A DNA stretch of 64,000 bases from Rhodobacterales bacterium HKCCSP123 (GCA_015689745.1 WVSO01000009.1:1-64000), one strand, 5' to 3'; positions 53,459 through 62,921 are shown, counted from the first letter of the stretch. Program-made: numbers and translations. Notes: a model not told the origin generated them from the sequence alone.

Positions 53459-53480
53459 AAGGCCGGTCCTTCAGGGGGGA

Positions 53481-53492
53481 GGTAGCGCTATC
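53481..53492. promoter_or_regulatory. candidate LacI-type operator
   Basis: The palindrome GGTAGCGCTATC has the central CG step and TAGCGCTA core typical of LacI-family operators. It lies 23 bp upstream of the LacI-family gene start. No second copy was seen in the window. Confidence 0.55.
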
Positions 53493-53586
53493 AGTCCTTG
53501 ATAGGCGTCGCTTGGAAGGGCTGCAAGCGCGATGGCGCTTTCCGGGTTGCCCGGTCGGCCGGAATGGCCGAAAACCGGGATCGCGT

Positions 53587-53663
53587 GGCCCCGTGGCTCA
53601 ACTGGATAGAGCAGCCCCCTCCTAAGGGGCAGGTTGCAGGTTCGAATCCTGCCGGGGTCACCA
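53587..53663 (+). tRNA. tRNA-Arg (anticodon CCU)
   Basis: Acceptor GGCCCCG pairs with CGGGGTC before discriminator A at 53660 and an encoded CCA. The anticodon stem GCCCC/GGGGC closes loop CTCCTAA, giving anticodon CCT for AGG. D arm and T arm (TTCGAAT) are intact. No integrase or truncated copy was found beside it. Confidence 0.95.
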
Positions 53664-53815
53664 GAACACCGCGTATGGATGTGAGTGGCGGATCTGCCGG
53701 GGAAGCCGGATCAGGCCCCGTTGCCGCGCCATCAGGGCGGCGGAGCTTCAACATCGACCCGGCGGTGGAGCAACCGGGGCAATCCGCGCCCGGTCCGTGT
53801 CCGACCCCGGGACCG

Positions 53816-54505
53816 TCACCGAAACGGAATGTCGAATAGGACGTCCCCCTCGACGATCTCGGAAATGAGACCGCAGGGGTCCTCCTGTTGCGAGAGATAT
53901 GCGTGGGCATTCCGGAGGAAGGTCTCGGGCGACATCATCAGAACAAGCACGTTCAGGCTGTCGCTCGTGACGGGTCCACCGGTTTCTGTCGCGAACCGGT
54001 CGAAAGGCGCACGTTCGGCCTCGGACAGGAACCGGATCTGCATGGCATACGCGACGAATTCCTGCGTGGCGGGACAACCGTCATACGGGCACGGCATGAC
54101 GTCGAGCGCCGCGTGGGCAAGCTCGTGGCGCAGGACGCTGTTGAAGAACGCCTCGGGGTCCAGATGGCCGAACGGGCTGTCGGGATGTCCGGACAGGAAG
54201 CCGGAATAGGCGCTAAGCGGAAGAAGCTGGATCAGATCGTCGTCGCAATGGTAGAGGCCGTAGCACCCACCGGACAATCCAAGGGTGACCTCGACGGTCA
54301 CGGCCTGTGTCACCGGCAGGTTGCAGCTGGCAAGCTGCGCCCTGGCCTCGGCCGCCGCCTCGCAGATGTCCTCGGCTCGTTCACCTCCGCCCTGAACGAG
54401 CACGGTGCCGCCGGGGCAGAGGAAATCCTCGGCGCGAACCGGCGCGGCGATGCAGAGGGCTGCAGCCACCAGTCTCGGAAGGTGTTTCGCTGACACAGGA
54501 TACAA
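53816..54505 (-). CDS. secreted HExxH metallopeptidase-like protein
   Basis: The 229-residue protein has a signal peptide (ending VRAED) and an HELAHAALD segment (about 127-135), the zincin HExxH pattern, with FVAYAMQI further on. Cysteines CYGLYHC and CPYDGC suggest disulphides. I recall similar unnamed proteins in Rhodobacteraceae (DUF6639-like), but cannot confirm this. The third zinc ligand is not obvious. TTG at 54505 has GGGAG seven bases upstream; GTG 54496 is the alternative. Confidence 0.7.
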   Translation of the reverse strand: MYPVSAKHLPRLVAAALCIAAPVRAEDFLCPGGTVLVQGGGERAEDICEAAAEARAQLASCNLPVTQAVTVEVTLGLSGGCYGLYHCDDDLIQLLPLSAYSGFLSGHPDSPFGHLDPEAFFNSVLRHELAHAALDVMPCPYDGCPATQEFVAYAMQIRFLSEAERAPFDRFATETGGPVTSDSLNVLVLMMSPETFLRNAHAYLSQQEDPCGLISEIVEGDVLFDIPFR

Positions 54506-54638
54506 GCGCGGCTCCCTTTTCAGGCGACGTGACCCCCATCCCGATCACCCCGACAAGGCTGGCGTCCTCCCGTCCCGGGGTCAACACGCAGCGTCCAGTC
54601 GGCAGGCCATGCATCACGCCTGGCCCGCCTTGGCACGC

Positions 54639-55559
54639 CTACCTTTCGAGCATCTCCAGCACCTGCTCGGGGTGGGTCGTCCAGAAGACGGCCGCGTCCG
54701 TCACGAGGGCGTCCCGCCAGGGGGCCGAATTGCCGTCCTCGAGGGCGAAATCCTCTCGGCCTCCCCTGACGGAGAGCCGCACGCCCACTTCCGCCGCACG
54801 CGCCACGAGTTCCGGTGTCATGAGACTGGTCCCGTTGATATGGGCAATGGCGATCGACGCGCCGAGCAACGCGTGGTGCGCGTCGAGGATCGCCACGTTG
54901 TCCGACGTGTCGAACACCCTGGATCTCCGGATCGAGACGAAGGCCGGCAGGTTCGTTGCCGCCACCACCTCCTGCAGGATCGCGGGATCGACATTGTAGA
55001 CCAGCAGGTGACCGGTCGGCCGTCCCGCCAGGTCCGCCACCAGCCCATCGAGATCGAAATCGTTGAGCGTCAGGAGCCCAAGGCTCTGTTCCGCGATCAG
55101 GTCCAGGGCCTCGTCCAGGGTCGGGATGCCATGCGCGCTCGGGACGCCGTCCACCATGAGGCGCAGCTGGCGCAGATCGGCAAGCGTGTAGTCGCTCAGG
55201 TAATCCCGCCCGGCGCGTTCGGCGCGTGTCGGGCCGCCCGGAGCGCCACGCTCGAAAACCGCTTCCACATCGGTCATGCGGTTCAGGAACTGGTCGTGGA
55301 ACACGACGTGGTGCCCGTCCGCCGTGATCTGGACCTGGATGTCGATCAGTCCCGCGCCGATCGAGACCGCCTCCCTCATTCCGGCCAGCGAGCTTTCGGG
55401 ATGCCCCCCTGCCACGCCACGGAAGGGCGCAATCAACGGCGGATGCCCTTGTGCCAGCCAGGCCTCGACGCTTGCCTGCGCCGAGGCGAAGGACCCCCAA
55501 AGGCCGCAAGCCACGGCAACCGCGAAACCGGCCACCCGCCGCGCTGACCGATGGTTCAT
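54639..55559 (-). CDS. GDPD-fold protein with altered catalytic residues
   Basis: ATG 55559 has AGGAGG upstream; the product has 306 residues with a signal peptide (ending ASAQ). It aligns with the GDPD at 22502 over the barrel, but the catalytic His of the HR motif is Phe (IAPFRG), the metal pair ExD reads DIQ, while PESS and FHDQFL remain. Loss of these residues argues for a pseudoenzyme or a changed activity. A perfect FNR-like box lies about 70 bp upstream. Confidence 0.75.
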   Translation of the reverse strand: MNHRSARRVAGFAVAVACGLWGSFASAQASVEAWLAQGHPPLIAPFRGVAGGHPESSLAGMREAVSIGAGLIDIQVQITADGHHVVFHDQFLNRMTDVEAVFERGAPGGPTRAERAGRDYLSDYTLADLRQLRLMVDGVPSAHGIPTLDEALDLIAEQSLGLLTLNDFDLDGLVADLAGRPTGHLLVYNVDPAILQEVVAATNLPAFVSIRRSRVFDTSDNVAILDAHHALLGASIAIAHINGTSLMTPELVARAAEVGVRLSVRGGREDFALEDGNSAPWRDALVTDAAVFWTTHPEQVLEMLER

Positions 55560-55631
55560 CACTTGGCCTCCTGTTGCCGACGCCCGGAGTGAACGTTTGT
55601 CCAGTCAACCAGCACGGCGCGCCAATGCGCC

Positions 55632-55645
55632 TTGATCGTGATCAA
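55632..55645. promoter_or_regulatory. perfect FNR/FnrL-type box
   Basis: TTGATCGTGATCAA matches the FNR/Dnr consensus TTGAT-N4-ATCAA at all ten conserved positions. It lies 73 bp upstream of the GDPD-like gene on the minus strand and downstream of cysK, so it most likely regulates the former in response to low oxygen. Confidence 0.6.
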
Positions 55646-55792
55646 GGGGCGTCCGCGCGCGCCGCTGTCACCTGCAGGGCGCGGACCAGGCAGGGGGCAT
55701 CCGCCAGCCCCCTGCATGGCCAGGCCGGACCCGCGGCGCGGGCCCGACAGGCATCACGCTTTCACGACCGTCACGTGTCTTCGGCCGCGGCC

Positions 55793-56863
55793 TCACTCCA
55801 TCTGCGCCGAAGGCGTCGAGCGGGAGATGGCCCGCTCTTCCTCGGTCATGTCTTCCTCGACCCCCTCGAACAGCGGCGTGGACAGGTACCGCTCGCCCGT
55901 GTCCGGCAGCATGACCAGCATCACCGAGCCTTCCGGTGCGGTCTCGGCCAGCCGCATGGCGACCGCGAAGGTCGCGCCGCCGGAAATCCCGGTGAAGATG
56001 CCCTCTTCCCGCGCAAGTCGGCGGGACCACGCGATGCCCTCGGGTCCGGGGATCGGAACAAGTTCGTCGTAATAGGACCCGTCGATCGCTTCCTGCAGAA
56101 CCCAGGGAATGAAATCCGGGGTCCAGCCCTGGATCGGATGCGGCTCGAAATCGGGGTGGCTCCCGGTCGGCTGGTGGCTTTCGTTACGCGCATTCACGTG
56201 GCCCGACGAGACGATCGCGGCGTTGGCGGGTTCGGTCAGAACGATCTTCGTCTCCGGTCGCTCCTGTCGCAGACGCCGCGCCACGCCCGACACCGTTCCG
56301 CCCGTCCCGTAGCCCGTCACCCAGTAGTCGAGCCGCTCGCCCTCGAAATCCGCGAGGATCTCCCGGGCGGTCGTGGCTTCGTGGATATCCGCGTTGTCCT
56401 TGGTCTCGAACTGGCTGGCAAGGAACCAGCCGTTCTGCTCGGCGAGCTCCTTGGCCTTCGTGTACATCCCGAAGCCTTTCAGCGCGCGCGGGGTCAGCAC
56501 CACCTTGGCGCCGAGAAAGCGCATCAGTTTGCGGCGCTCGACCGAGAAGCTGTCGGCCATGGTGACGACAAGGGGATATCCCTTCGCGGCACAGACCATG
56601 GCAAGCCCGATGCCGGTGTTTCCGGACGTCGCCTCGACCACGGTCTGTCCGGGCTTGAGGCGGCCCTCGCGCTCGGCGGCTTCGATGATGTTGAGGGCCA
56701 GCCGATCCTTGATCGAACCGGCGGGATTGAACGCCTCGAACTTCACATAGACGGTGACATGTCCGGGCGAGACCCGGTTGACGCGTACGGCAGGCGTGTT
56801 TCCGACCGTGTCGAGAATGCTGTCATAGAGGCGTTTGCGCCCTTCTGTGGTTCGAATAGTCAT
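55793..56863 (-). CDS. cysK: cysteine synthase (PLP-dependent)
   Basis: The 356-residue protein has the PLP lysine in NPAGSIKDR, the substrate loop EATSGNTGIGLA, and the phosphate-binding GTGGT. It is about 30-40 residues longer than typical CysK, with an acidic C-terminal tail after the ERYLST segment. It makes L-cysteine from O-acetylserine and sulphide in the cytoplasm. A cystathionine-beta-synthase-like specificity cannot be excluded from sequence alone. Confidence 0.92.
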   Translation of the reverse strand: MTIRTTEGRKRLYDSILDTVGNTPAVRVNRVSPGHVTVYVKFEAFNPAGSIKDRLALNIIEAAEREGRLKPGQTVVEATSGNTGIGLAMVCAAKGYPLVVTMADSFSVERRKLMRFLGAKVVLTPRALKGFGMYTKAKELAEQNGWFLASQFETKDNADIHEATTAREILADFEGERLDYWVTGYGTGGTVSGVARRLRQERPETKIVLTEPANAAIVSSGHVNARNESHQPTGSHPDFEPHPIQGWTPDFIPWVLQEAIDGSYYDELVPIPGPEGIAWSRRLAREEGIFTGISGGATFAVAMRLAETAPEGSVMLVMLPDTGERYLSTPLFEGVEEDMTEEERAISRSTPSAQME

Positions 56864-57080
56864 CGCTCACCTTCCGTGTTGCTGTCCTGCGAGCATGTCA
56901 CACAATGCCGACCGTCGATACACTCAGTTCGGCATCGTCTCCGGCGCGATCACCCGCCCTGCCCGGTATCGCTGTGCGCGCGTCTTCGGCGACTGGCCCG
57001 CGCGATGCGTCGCCCCCGGCCGGTCGGACGGTGCGAGCGGCGCGTTGACCGACGCCCGGCCCGTCACCTAGTGTCGCCGC

Positions 57081-57533
57081 ATGACGGGAGGCAAATACTT
57101 CGACGATCTGTCTGTCGGCGAGACCTTCGAGACAGGGGGCATCACCCTTACCGAAAGCGCCATCGTCGACTTCGCGCTGACCTACGACCCGCAACCGTTC
57201 CACGTGAACAGGGTGGCCGCGACCGGGTCGATCTTCGGCGGCCTCATCGCCAGCGGGTTCCAGACCCTCGCCATGACCTTCCGGCTTTTCCGTGACACCG
57301 GCGTTTTGACCGGCACGAACCTCGGGGGGCATGGCATGGACGAGGTTCGGTGGCTCGCCCCCGTCCGTCCCGGCGACACGATCCGCGCGCGCGTCACCGT
57401 GGAAAGGATGACCCCGTCACGCTCGAAGCCCGACCGTGGCGTGGTCCGGTTCCGGTACCGAACCTACAACCAGGACGATGTCGAGGTGCTTTCTGCGGTC
57501 ATGGATCACGTGATGGCACGCAGGACGTCCTGA
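57081..57533 (+). CDS. MaoC-like hot-dog hydratase
   Basis: The 150-residue protein shows the MaoC/R-hydratase features: YFDDLSVGETFETGG, the catalytic Asp-His pair in DPQPFHVN, and FGGLIASGFQT. It probably hydrates enoyl-CoA esters. Divergent from cysK (217 bp between starts) and convergent with the TPR gene. Confidence 0.9.
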   Translation: MTGGKYFDDLSVGETFETGGITLTESAIVDFALTYDPQPFHVNRVAATGSIFGGLIASGFQTLAMTFRLFRDTGVLTGTNLGGHGMDEVRWLAPVRPGDTIRARVTVERMTPSRSKPDRGVVRFRYRTYNQDDVEVLSAVMDHVMARRTS

Positions 57534-57606
57534 CGGCACGGACGCCCGACGCGCGGAGCGGGGACATGTCGGACAAGGGCAGAGGGCGCTCGGCCGTCCA
57601 GACCGG

Positions 57607-59241
57607 TCAGGCGGCGCTGGCGCGGCAGAGGCAGCTTGCGCGGATCGGTATGTCGGCACGGGCCACGGCCTGATCCAGCTGCAGCCTGACATGGGGCAGC
57701 TCGACGGTCTCGCCGCGCCGAGCCAGGCATTCGTGCAGGCCGTGCAGCGCCCAGACATTGCGCGGATGCTGGCTCGGCCGCGGAAGTTGGCCGTCAAGGC
57801 CGAGGTCGGCCCGGTAGACGGCCTCGGCTTCCTCGTATTCCCCCGCCTCCAGCAAGAGCGCGCCGAGGGCATGCCGGGTCGGCTGCGGCCATGACCACGG
57901 CTCTTCGTATTCGAGGTTGTCATCCAGATCGACGGCCTTGCGGAGATGATCCAATCCCTCCTCGCGCCGCCCGGCCTTGAAGGCGATCTCGCCCTTCATC
58001 ATCTCCTCGCCCACCGCAAGAACATCGCGCGCGGTGTTGTTGAAGAGCATCCGCGTATCCGGAACCTCGGCATAGGCGGCGGTGAAATCGACCATGGCGG
58101 CCTTCGCCTCCTCGTGGCGCCCGAGGTTCGCCAGCGCCACGGCCTTTGCATAGTGGATCAGCGCATTGGTCGTGACGTACAGCTCCTTGTCCTCCGGCTG
58201 CTCGAGCTCGAGGATCTCCGACCACATCCCGAAGCGGATATAGACATGGGGCGCGGCCGCGACGAAGGTCTCGAAGATGTCGGGATACGCGCGGACGATC
58301 TCGTCGGGGACCTCCTCCCGCAGCCGCCGGGCGGCCTCGATCGCGGCTGCCTTCTGCCCCAGGAACATGGCGCCATAAGCGGCGAAATGCAGGTTGTGGA
58401 TGCGGTAGAGCGCATAGAAGTTCGCGGCCCCGGCGTAGTCCTTGAAGACGTCGTCCACCCTGGCGGCGGCAAGATTGCGGTGCAGGACGTTGTGATACTC
58501 GCCGCACAGGACGTCGATGTGGGTTGCCATGTGCACGAGATGACCGGCATCGGGCACAAGGTCCGTCAGGCGATCGCCATGACGCAGTGCGCGCTCGGGG
58601 TGCGGCGACATCTCCATGAGATGAATGTACATGTGCAGAAGCCCCGGATGATCCCAGGCGCCCGGCGTCTGGTCGAACGCACGTTCCATCACGGCCATCG
58701 CCTCGGATGTCGATGCATCGGGGTTCGGCACGCCCCGGTGAAAATCCCAAAGCTGCCAGGGCGTGCGGTTCATCATGGCCTCGGCGTAGACGAAGACGAC
58801 GTCGAGATCCTCGGGGTGAGCCTCGTAGACCGGCTTCATGGCTGCCGAGAATCCGTCATTGAACGGCTGATAATCCTCGATCCCCGGATCGGTCGGATAT
58901 CGCGACGCGAGGGCTTCGATCAGGGCACGCTCCGCCGGCCTGGCTGTCTTCAGCGAGAGGCCGGCTTGAAGCGCTTCATGCGCGCGTTTCAGCGCAGGCG
59001 CTTTCTCCTCGGGGGTGAACACTTCCCAGGGCTTGTTGTAATTCGGGCCAAGGGCATAGGCCACGCCCCAATGCGCCAGCGCGCAGGACGGGTCGGCCTT
59101 GAGCGCCTTTTCGAAGCACTGGATGGCTTCCTCGTGGTTGTAGGCAAACAGCCAGACCATGCCGCGATCGAACCATGTCTGTGCGTCCGGTTCGGCGCTG
59201 GCGGGACGCGTGTAGCTCCCGAGATCGAAATAGTCCGACAT
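57607..59241 (-). CDS. soluble TPR protein, last gene of the TRAP operon
   Basis: ATG 59241 gives 544 residues without signal peptide. The protein is a tetratricopeptide-type solenoid with repeats such as WFDRGMVWLFAYNHEEAIQCFEKAL and HLRKAVDLDD. It resembles TPR proteins found across proteobacteria with two histidine-rich stretches (HMYIHLMEMSPH, HLVHMATHID) that could bind metal. It follows dctM by 90 bp on the same strand. Confidence 0.82.
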   Translation of the reverse strand: MSDYFDLGSYTRPASAEPDAQTWFDRGMVWLFAYNHEEAIQCFEKALKADPSCALAHWGVAYALGPNYNKPWEVFTPEEKAPALKRAHEALQAGLSLKTARPAERALIEALASRYPTDPGIEDYQPFNDGFSAAMKPVYEAHPEDLDVVFVYAEAMMNRTPWQLWDFHRGVPNPDASTSEAMAVMERAFDQTPGAWDHPGLLHMYIHLMEMSPHPERALRHGDRLTDLVPDAGHLVHMATHIDVLCGEYHNVLHRNLAAARVDDVFKDYAGAANFYALYRIHNLHFAAYGAMFLGQKAAAIEAARRLREEVPDEIVRAYPDIFETFVAAAPHVYIRFGMWSEILELEQPEDKELYVTTNALIHYAKAVALANLGRHEEAKAAMVDFTAAYAEVPDTRMLFNNTARDVLAVGEEMMKGEIAFKAGRREEGLDHLRKAVDLDDNLEYEEPWSWPQPTRHALGALLLEAGEYEEAEAVYRADLGLDGQLPRPSQHPRNVWALHGLHECLARRGETVELPHVRLQLDQAVARADIPIRASCLCRASAA

Positions 59242-59331
59242 TGGCTTCCCCCCAAAGAACCTGAAGGGGAGCCTATCATAGTTTACAGCGACCACATAAC
59301 GGCGCCGCCGGGACGCCCGAGGCGCCGAGGC

Positions 59332-60642
59332 TCAGCCGACGCCCGGGAGCCAGGTCGCGAGAGCGGGAAAGACGATCAGGAGCGCCACGAGCAGGAGCGA
59401 GCACAGGATGAACGGGAACGCCGCGCGGTAGATGTCGCGCATCGTCGTGTCCGGCGGCGCGACGCCCTTCATCACGAACAGAAGCAGCCCGAATGGCGGC
59501 GTGGTGAAACTGATCTCGAGGGCGAGCAGCATGATCAGCCCGAACCAGATCGGATCGAATCCAAGCTGCGTGGCAAGCGGGAAGAAGATCGGCACCGTCA
59601 GGAGCATGATCGAGATCTGCTCCATGAACATGCCCAGAACGAGCAGAACCCCGAACATCACCAGCAGCATCATGACGGGTTCGAGGTCGAAGCCGGTCGC
59701 CCAGGTGATGAGACCGCGCGACGCACCGGAGAAGGCGAGGATCTGGCTGAACGTCGCGGACCCGAAGACGATGAGATAGGCCATCAGCGTCACCCGCAAG
59801 GCCCCGCGGACCGATTTCCGGATCGCTTCCCAGCTGAGGCACCGGTAGAGCGCGGCAAGGATCAGCACGCCCAGCGCGCCGAAGGCGGCCGCCTCGGAGG
59901 GGGTGACGATTCCGTTGATCATCATGATGACGATCACCACCATCAGCCCGATCATCGGCACGACGTCGCGCAGCAGAAGCATGAGCTTCTCGCCCGCCGT
60001 GATCGGCGGCACGTCGTAGGCGGGCGCGGCTTCGGGATCCAGCCGCGTCTGCAGGTAGATCGTGCCGACGTAGAAGCACGCAAGGATCAGGCCGGGGATG
60101 ACGCCCGCGATCAGGAGCGCGCCGACATCGATCTGCGCAAGCGTGGCCAGAAGCACCGCAAGCGCCGAGGGCGGGATGATGATCGCCAGTCCGCCCGTGC
60201 CGAGGATCGGCCCGATCGACATGTGCTTCTTGTAGCCCCGCCGCCCCATCTCGGGCACCATCAGCGACCCCATCAGGGCCGTCGACCCCATCGACGAGCC
60301 CGACAGCGTGGAAAAGCCCGTCCCTCCCAGCACGGTGACATAGCTCAGGCGTCCGGGCAGCCGGCCGAGCAGGCGGTCGATGGCCGAGAACATGCGCTGC
60401 CCCAGGCCGGTCTGGAAGAACACCTCGCCCATCAGAAGAAAGAGGGGGATCGGCACCAGCGCGAAGGTTGTGAGCGCCCCCCAGCCGTTGTTGAGCAGAC
60501 CCACGACGCCCCGTTCACCGCCCATGAACACCCAGGCGCCGAGGATGTTGGCCGCGAGGAATGCCAGCGCGACCGGCATGCCGAGCGCCATGAGCAGCAT
60601 GATGCTGCCGACAAGCAGGCCGAGCGCTTCGAACCATTCCAT
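59332..60642 (-). CDS. dctM: TRAP transporter large permease subunit
   Basis: ATG 60642 overlaps the stop of dctQ (TAATG). The 436-residue product has the 12-helix DctM fold, with GLLVGSIMLLMALGMPVALA at the start, the STLSGSSMGSTALMGS signature and TTPPFGLLLFVMKG near the end. It forms the Na+-dependent transport channel with DctQ, fed by the periplasmic DctP. Substrate probably a carboxylate. Confidence 0.93.
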   Translation of the reverse strand: MEWFEALGLLVGSIMLLMALGMPVALAFLAANILGAWVFMGGERGVVGLLNNGWGALTTFALVPIPLFLLMGEVFFQTGLGQRMFSAIDRLLGRLPGRLSYVTVLGGTGFSTLSGSSMGSTALMGSLMVPEMGRRGYKKHMSIGPILGTGGLAIIIPPSALAVLLATLAQIDVGALLIAGVIPGLILACFYVGTIYLQTRLDPEAAPAYDVPPITAGEKLMLLLRDVVPMIGLMVVIVIMMINGIVTPSEAAAFGALGVLILAALYRCLSWEAIRKSVRGALRVTLMAYLIVFGSATFSQILAFSGASRGLITWATGFDLEPVMMLLVMFGVLLVLGMFMEQISIMLLTVPIFFPLATQLGFDPIWFGLIMLLALEISFTTPPFGLLLFVMKGVAPPDTTMRDIYRAAFPFILCSLLLVALLIVFPALATWLPGVG

Positions 60643-61148
60643 TATTCGTGAATCCCCGCTTCGCCGGAGTGCAGAAGTTCTTTCCCGAAGACGAACCGGG
60701 AGAACTCGATCGCCATCAGGCTGAAGGCGATCGGAAAGGTGATCGTCAGCATCCAGCGTGGGTAGAAATAGGCGCGCACGTCGTAATCGTTGCGCTCGAT
60801 GTTGGTCAGGAACAGCTCGAGCCCGTACCACGCAAGCGCCAGCGAGACCGCCACGCAGGCGAGAGAGACGCCCCGGCTGACGACGCGTCGGACAGCGGGC
60901 GGCAGGGCCGCCGTCACAAGCTCGATATGCACGTGCCCACGCTCGCGCACGAGCCAGGGCGCGCCCAGCATCGTCATGTAGAGAAGCCCGTATTCGGCCG
61001 AGGTGAACAGCCACGCGAAGGGTTGCAGCCCGAGATTGCGCATGGCGACCGACACCACGACCGAGACCATGAGCCAGACAAGCGAGAGCGCCGCGATGAA
61101 GGCCATCGCGTAGAGGAGCGCATCATAGGCTCGGATGACGTGACGCAT
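60642..61148 (-). CDS. dctQ: TRAP transporter small permease subunit
   Basis: ATG 61148 gives 168 residues with four transmembrane helices and the conserved AWLVRERGHVHIE-type segment after helix 2. It lies between dctP (73 bp upstream) and dctM (overlap), the standard DctPQM order. Confidence 0.92.
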   Translation of the reverse strand: MRHVIRAYDALLYAMAFIAALSLVWLMVSVVVSVAMRNLGLQPFAWLFTSAEYGLLYMTMLGAPWLVRERGHVHIELVTAALPPAVRRVVSRGVSLACVAVSLALAWYGLELFLTNIERNDYDVRAYFYPRWMLTITFPIAFSLMAIEFSRFVFGKELLHSGEAGIHE

Positions 61149-61221
61149 GGGGCCTCCGTGGCGTGGAGTGGCCGGGGCGCACGGACACATCGCCGCGCGC
61201 CCCGGCCGGGAGCATCAGGGA

Positions 61222-62232
61222 TCAGTCGAGCGCCGGATCGTAGAACAGCTCGATCAGGCGGTCATAATCCGAGGACGGCGCCGGGTTCTGCTCCATCAGC
61301 TCGCGCATCCGGTCCCAGGTCGTGGAACGGGCGGCGGCAAGGTAGTTCGCGCGCGCCTCGCCCTCGAGTTCGACGACCTGCATGCCGGCGGCCTCGAGCG
61401 CGGCGAAATCCTCGTCCCGCTTGGCGCGGAGCGCGTTCACGCTGTCGATCTCGTGCTGGATCGCGACGTTCTGGAGGATCTCCTGCGCCTCGGGCGTCAG
61501 GCTTTCCCAGGTCTCGAGGTTGATGATCACGCCGAGGTCGGTCGAGAAGAAGCAGGGCTCGATCCGGTAGTTGAGGAACTCGTTCCAGCGCAGGTCGATC
61601 AGGCCGATCTGGGTCCAGCCGGTTGCATCGACGACACCGTTCTGCAGCGCGGTGTAGACATCGCCCGTGGGCAGGTCGATCACCTGGGCTTCGAGATAGT
61701 TGGTGAAGAAGGCATTGTAGACGGCATTGCCGCGAAGACGCAGCCCGTCGACCTCGAGATTGCCCTCGGCGTCGAAGGTCGGCTCGTTCCGGGTCCAGAG
61801 GTTGTAGCACACGCCGCTGTCGAACCAGCCGAGATACATGACGCCCATGCGCTCGCGGTGGATCTGGTCGATCAGCGCGATGCCGCCATTCTGGCGGGCT
61901 TCGATGGCGGTCAGGTTCGACGCCACCAGCGCATCCTTCTCGGGCAGCGCGCCGCCGTAGAACGATCCCGGCGTGTAGACCATGTCGACGATCCCGTCGC
62001 GCACCGCGTCGGGCTGCTGGGACATGCCGATGGCCTCGGGGCCGCCGCGCACGTCGATCTGGATCACGCCTTCGCCGGCTTCGTTGACCGCGTCCACGAA
62101 GGACAGGAAGCTCTGCGTGTAGATCAGCGTTTCGGGAAACGCGTGCACGGCGGTGATCGTCTGCTGGGCCTGCGCGGAAGCGCCGACCAGCGATGCGCCG
62201 GCAAGGACGCCGGCCATAAGATGCATTTTCAT
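61222..62232 (-). CDS. dctP: TRAP transporter solute-binding protein
   Basis: The 336-residue protein has a signal peptide (ending AQAQ) and the DctP fold; the ligand-Arg region is probably LRLRGNAVYN (about 180), where the family binds the substrate carboxylate. GATGWTQIGL and the TWDRMRELMEQ tail are also typical. The ligand is unknown; co-transcription with leuCD-like genes suggests a branched hydroxy or dicarboxylic acid. Confidence 0.92.
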   Translation of the reverse strand: MKMHLMAGVLAGASLVGASAQAQQTITAVHAFPETLIYTQSFLSFVDAVNEAGEGVIQIDVRGGPEAIGMSQQPDAVRDGIVDMVYTPGSFYGGALPEKDALVASNLTAIEARQNGGIALIDQIHRERMGVMYLGWFDSGVCYNLWTRNEPTFDAEGNLEVDGLRLRGNAVYNAFFTNYLEAQVIDLPTGDVYTALQNGVVDATGWTQIGLIDLRWNEFLNYRIEPCFFSTDLGVIINLETWESLTPEAQEILQNVAIQHEIDSVNALRAKRDEDFAALEAAGMQVVELEGEARANYLAAARSTTWDRMRELMEQNPAPSSDYDRLIELFYDPALD

Positions 62233-62303
62233 GGGTTGGGTTCTCCTCTCCCTGTTGCCAGTGCCCTGGCCATCATTCTGCGCGACGGTTGCCCACCGCG
62301 CCC

Positions 62304-62921
62304 TTATCGGGCCGCCTCCCCTCGCGGAATAGCCCAAGGCTGGTGCCGCGCGCGGGCTGCGCGATGGGCCGCGATGGCCCCGGCATGTGTACGGGTCAGG
62401 TCGATGTCGTCCCAACCGTTGATGAGTTTCTCGCGCCAGACCGCGTCGATCTCGAACGGAACGGTCAGGTCCCCGAGCGAAACGGTCAGGTCCTCGAGGG
62501 ACACCTGCACGGTTGCATCCGCCCCGGCCAACCGGGCGGCAAGCCCGGCCGCGGCCGCAGCATCGACGCGGGCCGGCAGAAGTCCGTTGTTCACCGCGTT
62601 CGAGGCGAAGATGTCGCCAAAGCTCGGGGCCACCACGACCCGGATGCCGAAATCGACCAGCGCATAGACCGCCGCCTCGCGGGAAGAACCGCTGCCGAAG
62701 TTCCGCCCCGCGATCAGCACCGACGGCCCCGTCACGCGGTTCAGCGCGAACTCCGGCCGTTCCCGGCCCTCCGCGTCGTACCGGAGATCGTGCAGGAGAA
62801 ACCGGCCATAGCCTTCGCTGCGCGGCGTCGACATGAAGCGCGCCGGGATGAGCTGGTCGGTGTCGATATTGTCCCGATCGAGGGCGACGCCGGTGCCCGT
62901 ATGGGTTGTCCATCCGCTCAT
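62304..62921 (-). CDS. leuD: 3-isopropylmalate dehydratase small subunit
   Basis: The 205-residue product shows the LeuD swivel domain: [15 protein letters not shown] at the start and [13 protein letters not shown] in the middle. It overlaps the end of leuC by four bases (ATGA). With LeuC it isomerises 2- and 3-isopropylmalate, or acts on a related acid. It stands 71 bp upstream of dctP on the same strand. Confidence 0.93.
   Translation of the reverse strand: MSGWTTHTGTGVALDRDNIDTDQLIPARFMSTPRSEGYGRFLLHDLRYDAEGRERPEFALNRVTGPSVLIAGRNFGSGSSREAAVYALVDFGIRVVVAPSFGDIFASNAVNNGLLPARVDAAAAAGLAARLAGADATVQVSLEDLTVSLGDLTVPFEIDAVWREKLINGWDDIDLTRTHAGAIAAHRAARARHQPWAIPRGEAAR

Noticed and set aside
57946-60651. 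901-residue open frame on the plus strand
   Set aside because: It lies antisense to the TPR and dctM genes, is extremely rich in His, Arg and Asp, and mirrors their codon bias; a shadow.
61147-62667. 506-residue plus-strand frame antisense to dctP and leuD
   Set aside because: The opposite strand carries complete, recognisable TRAP and LeuD proteins.
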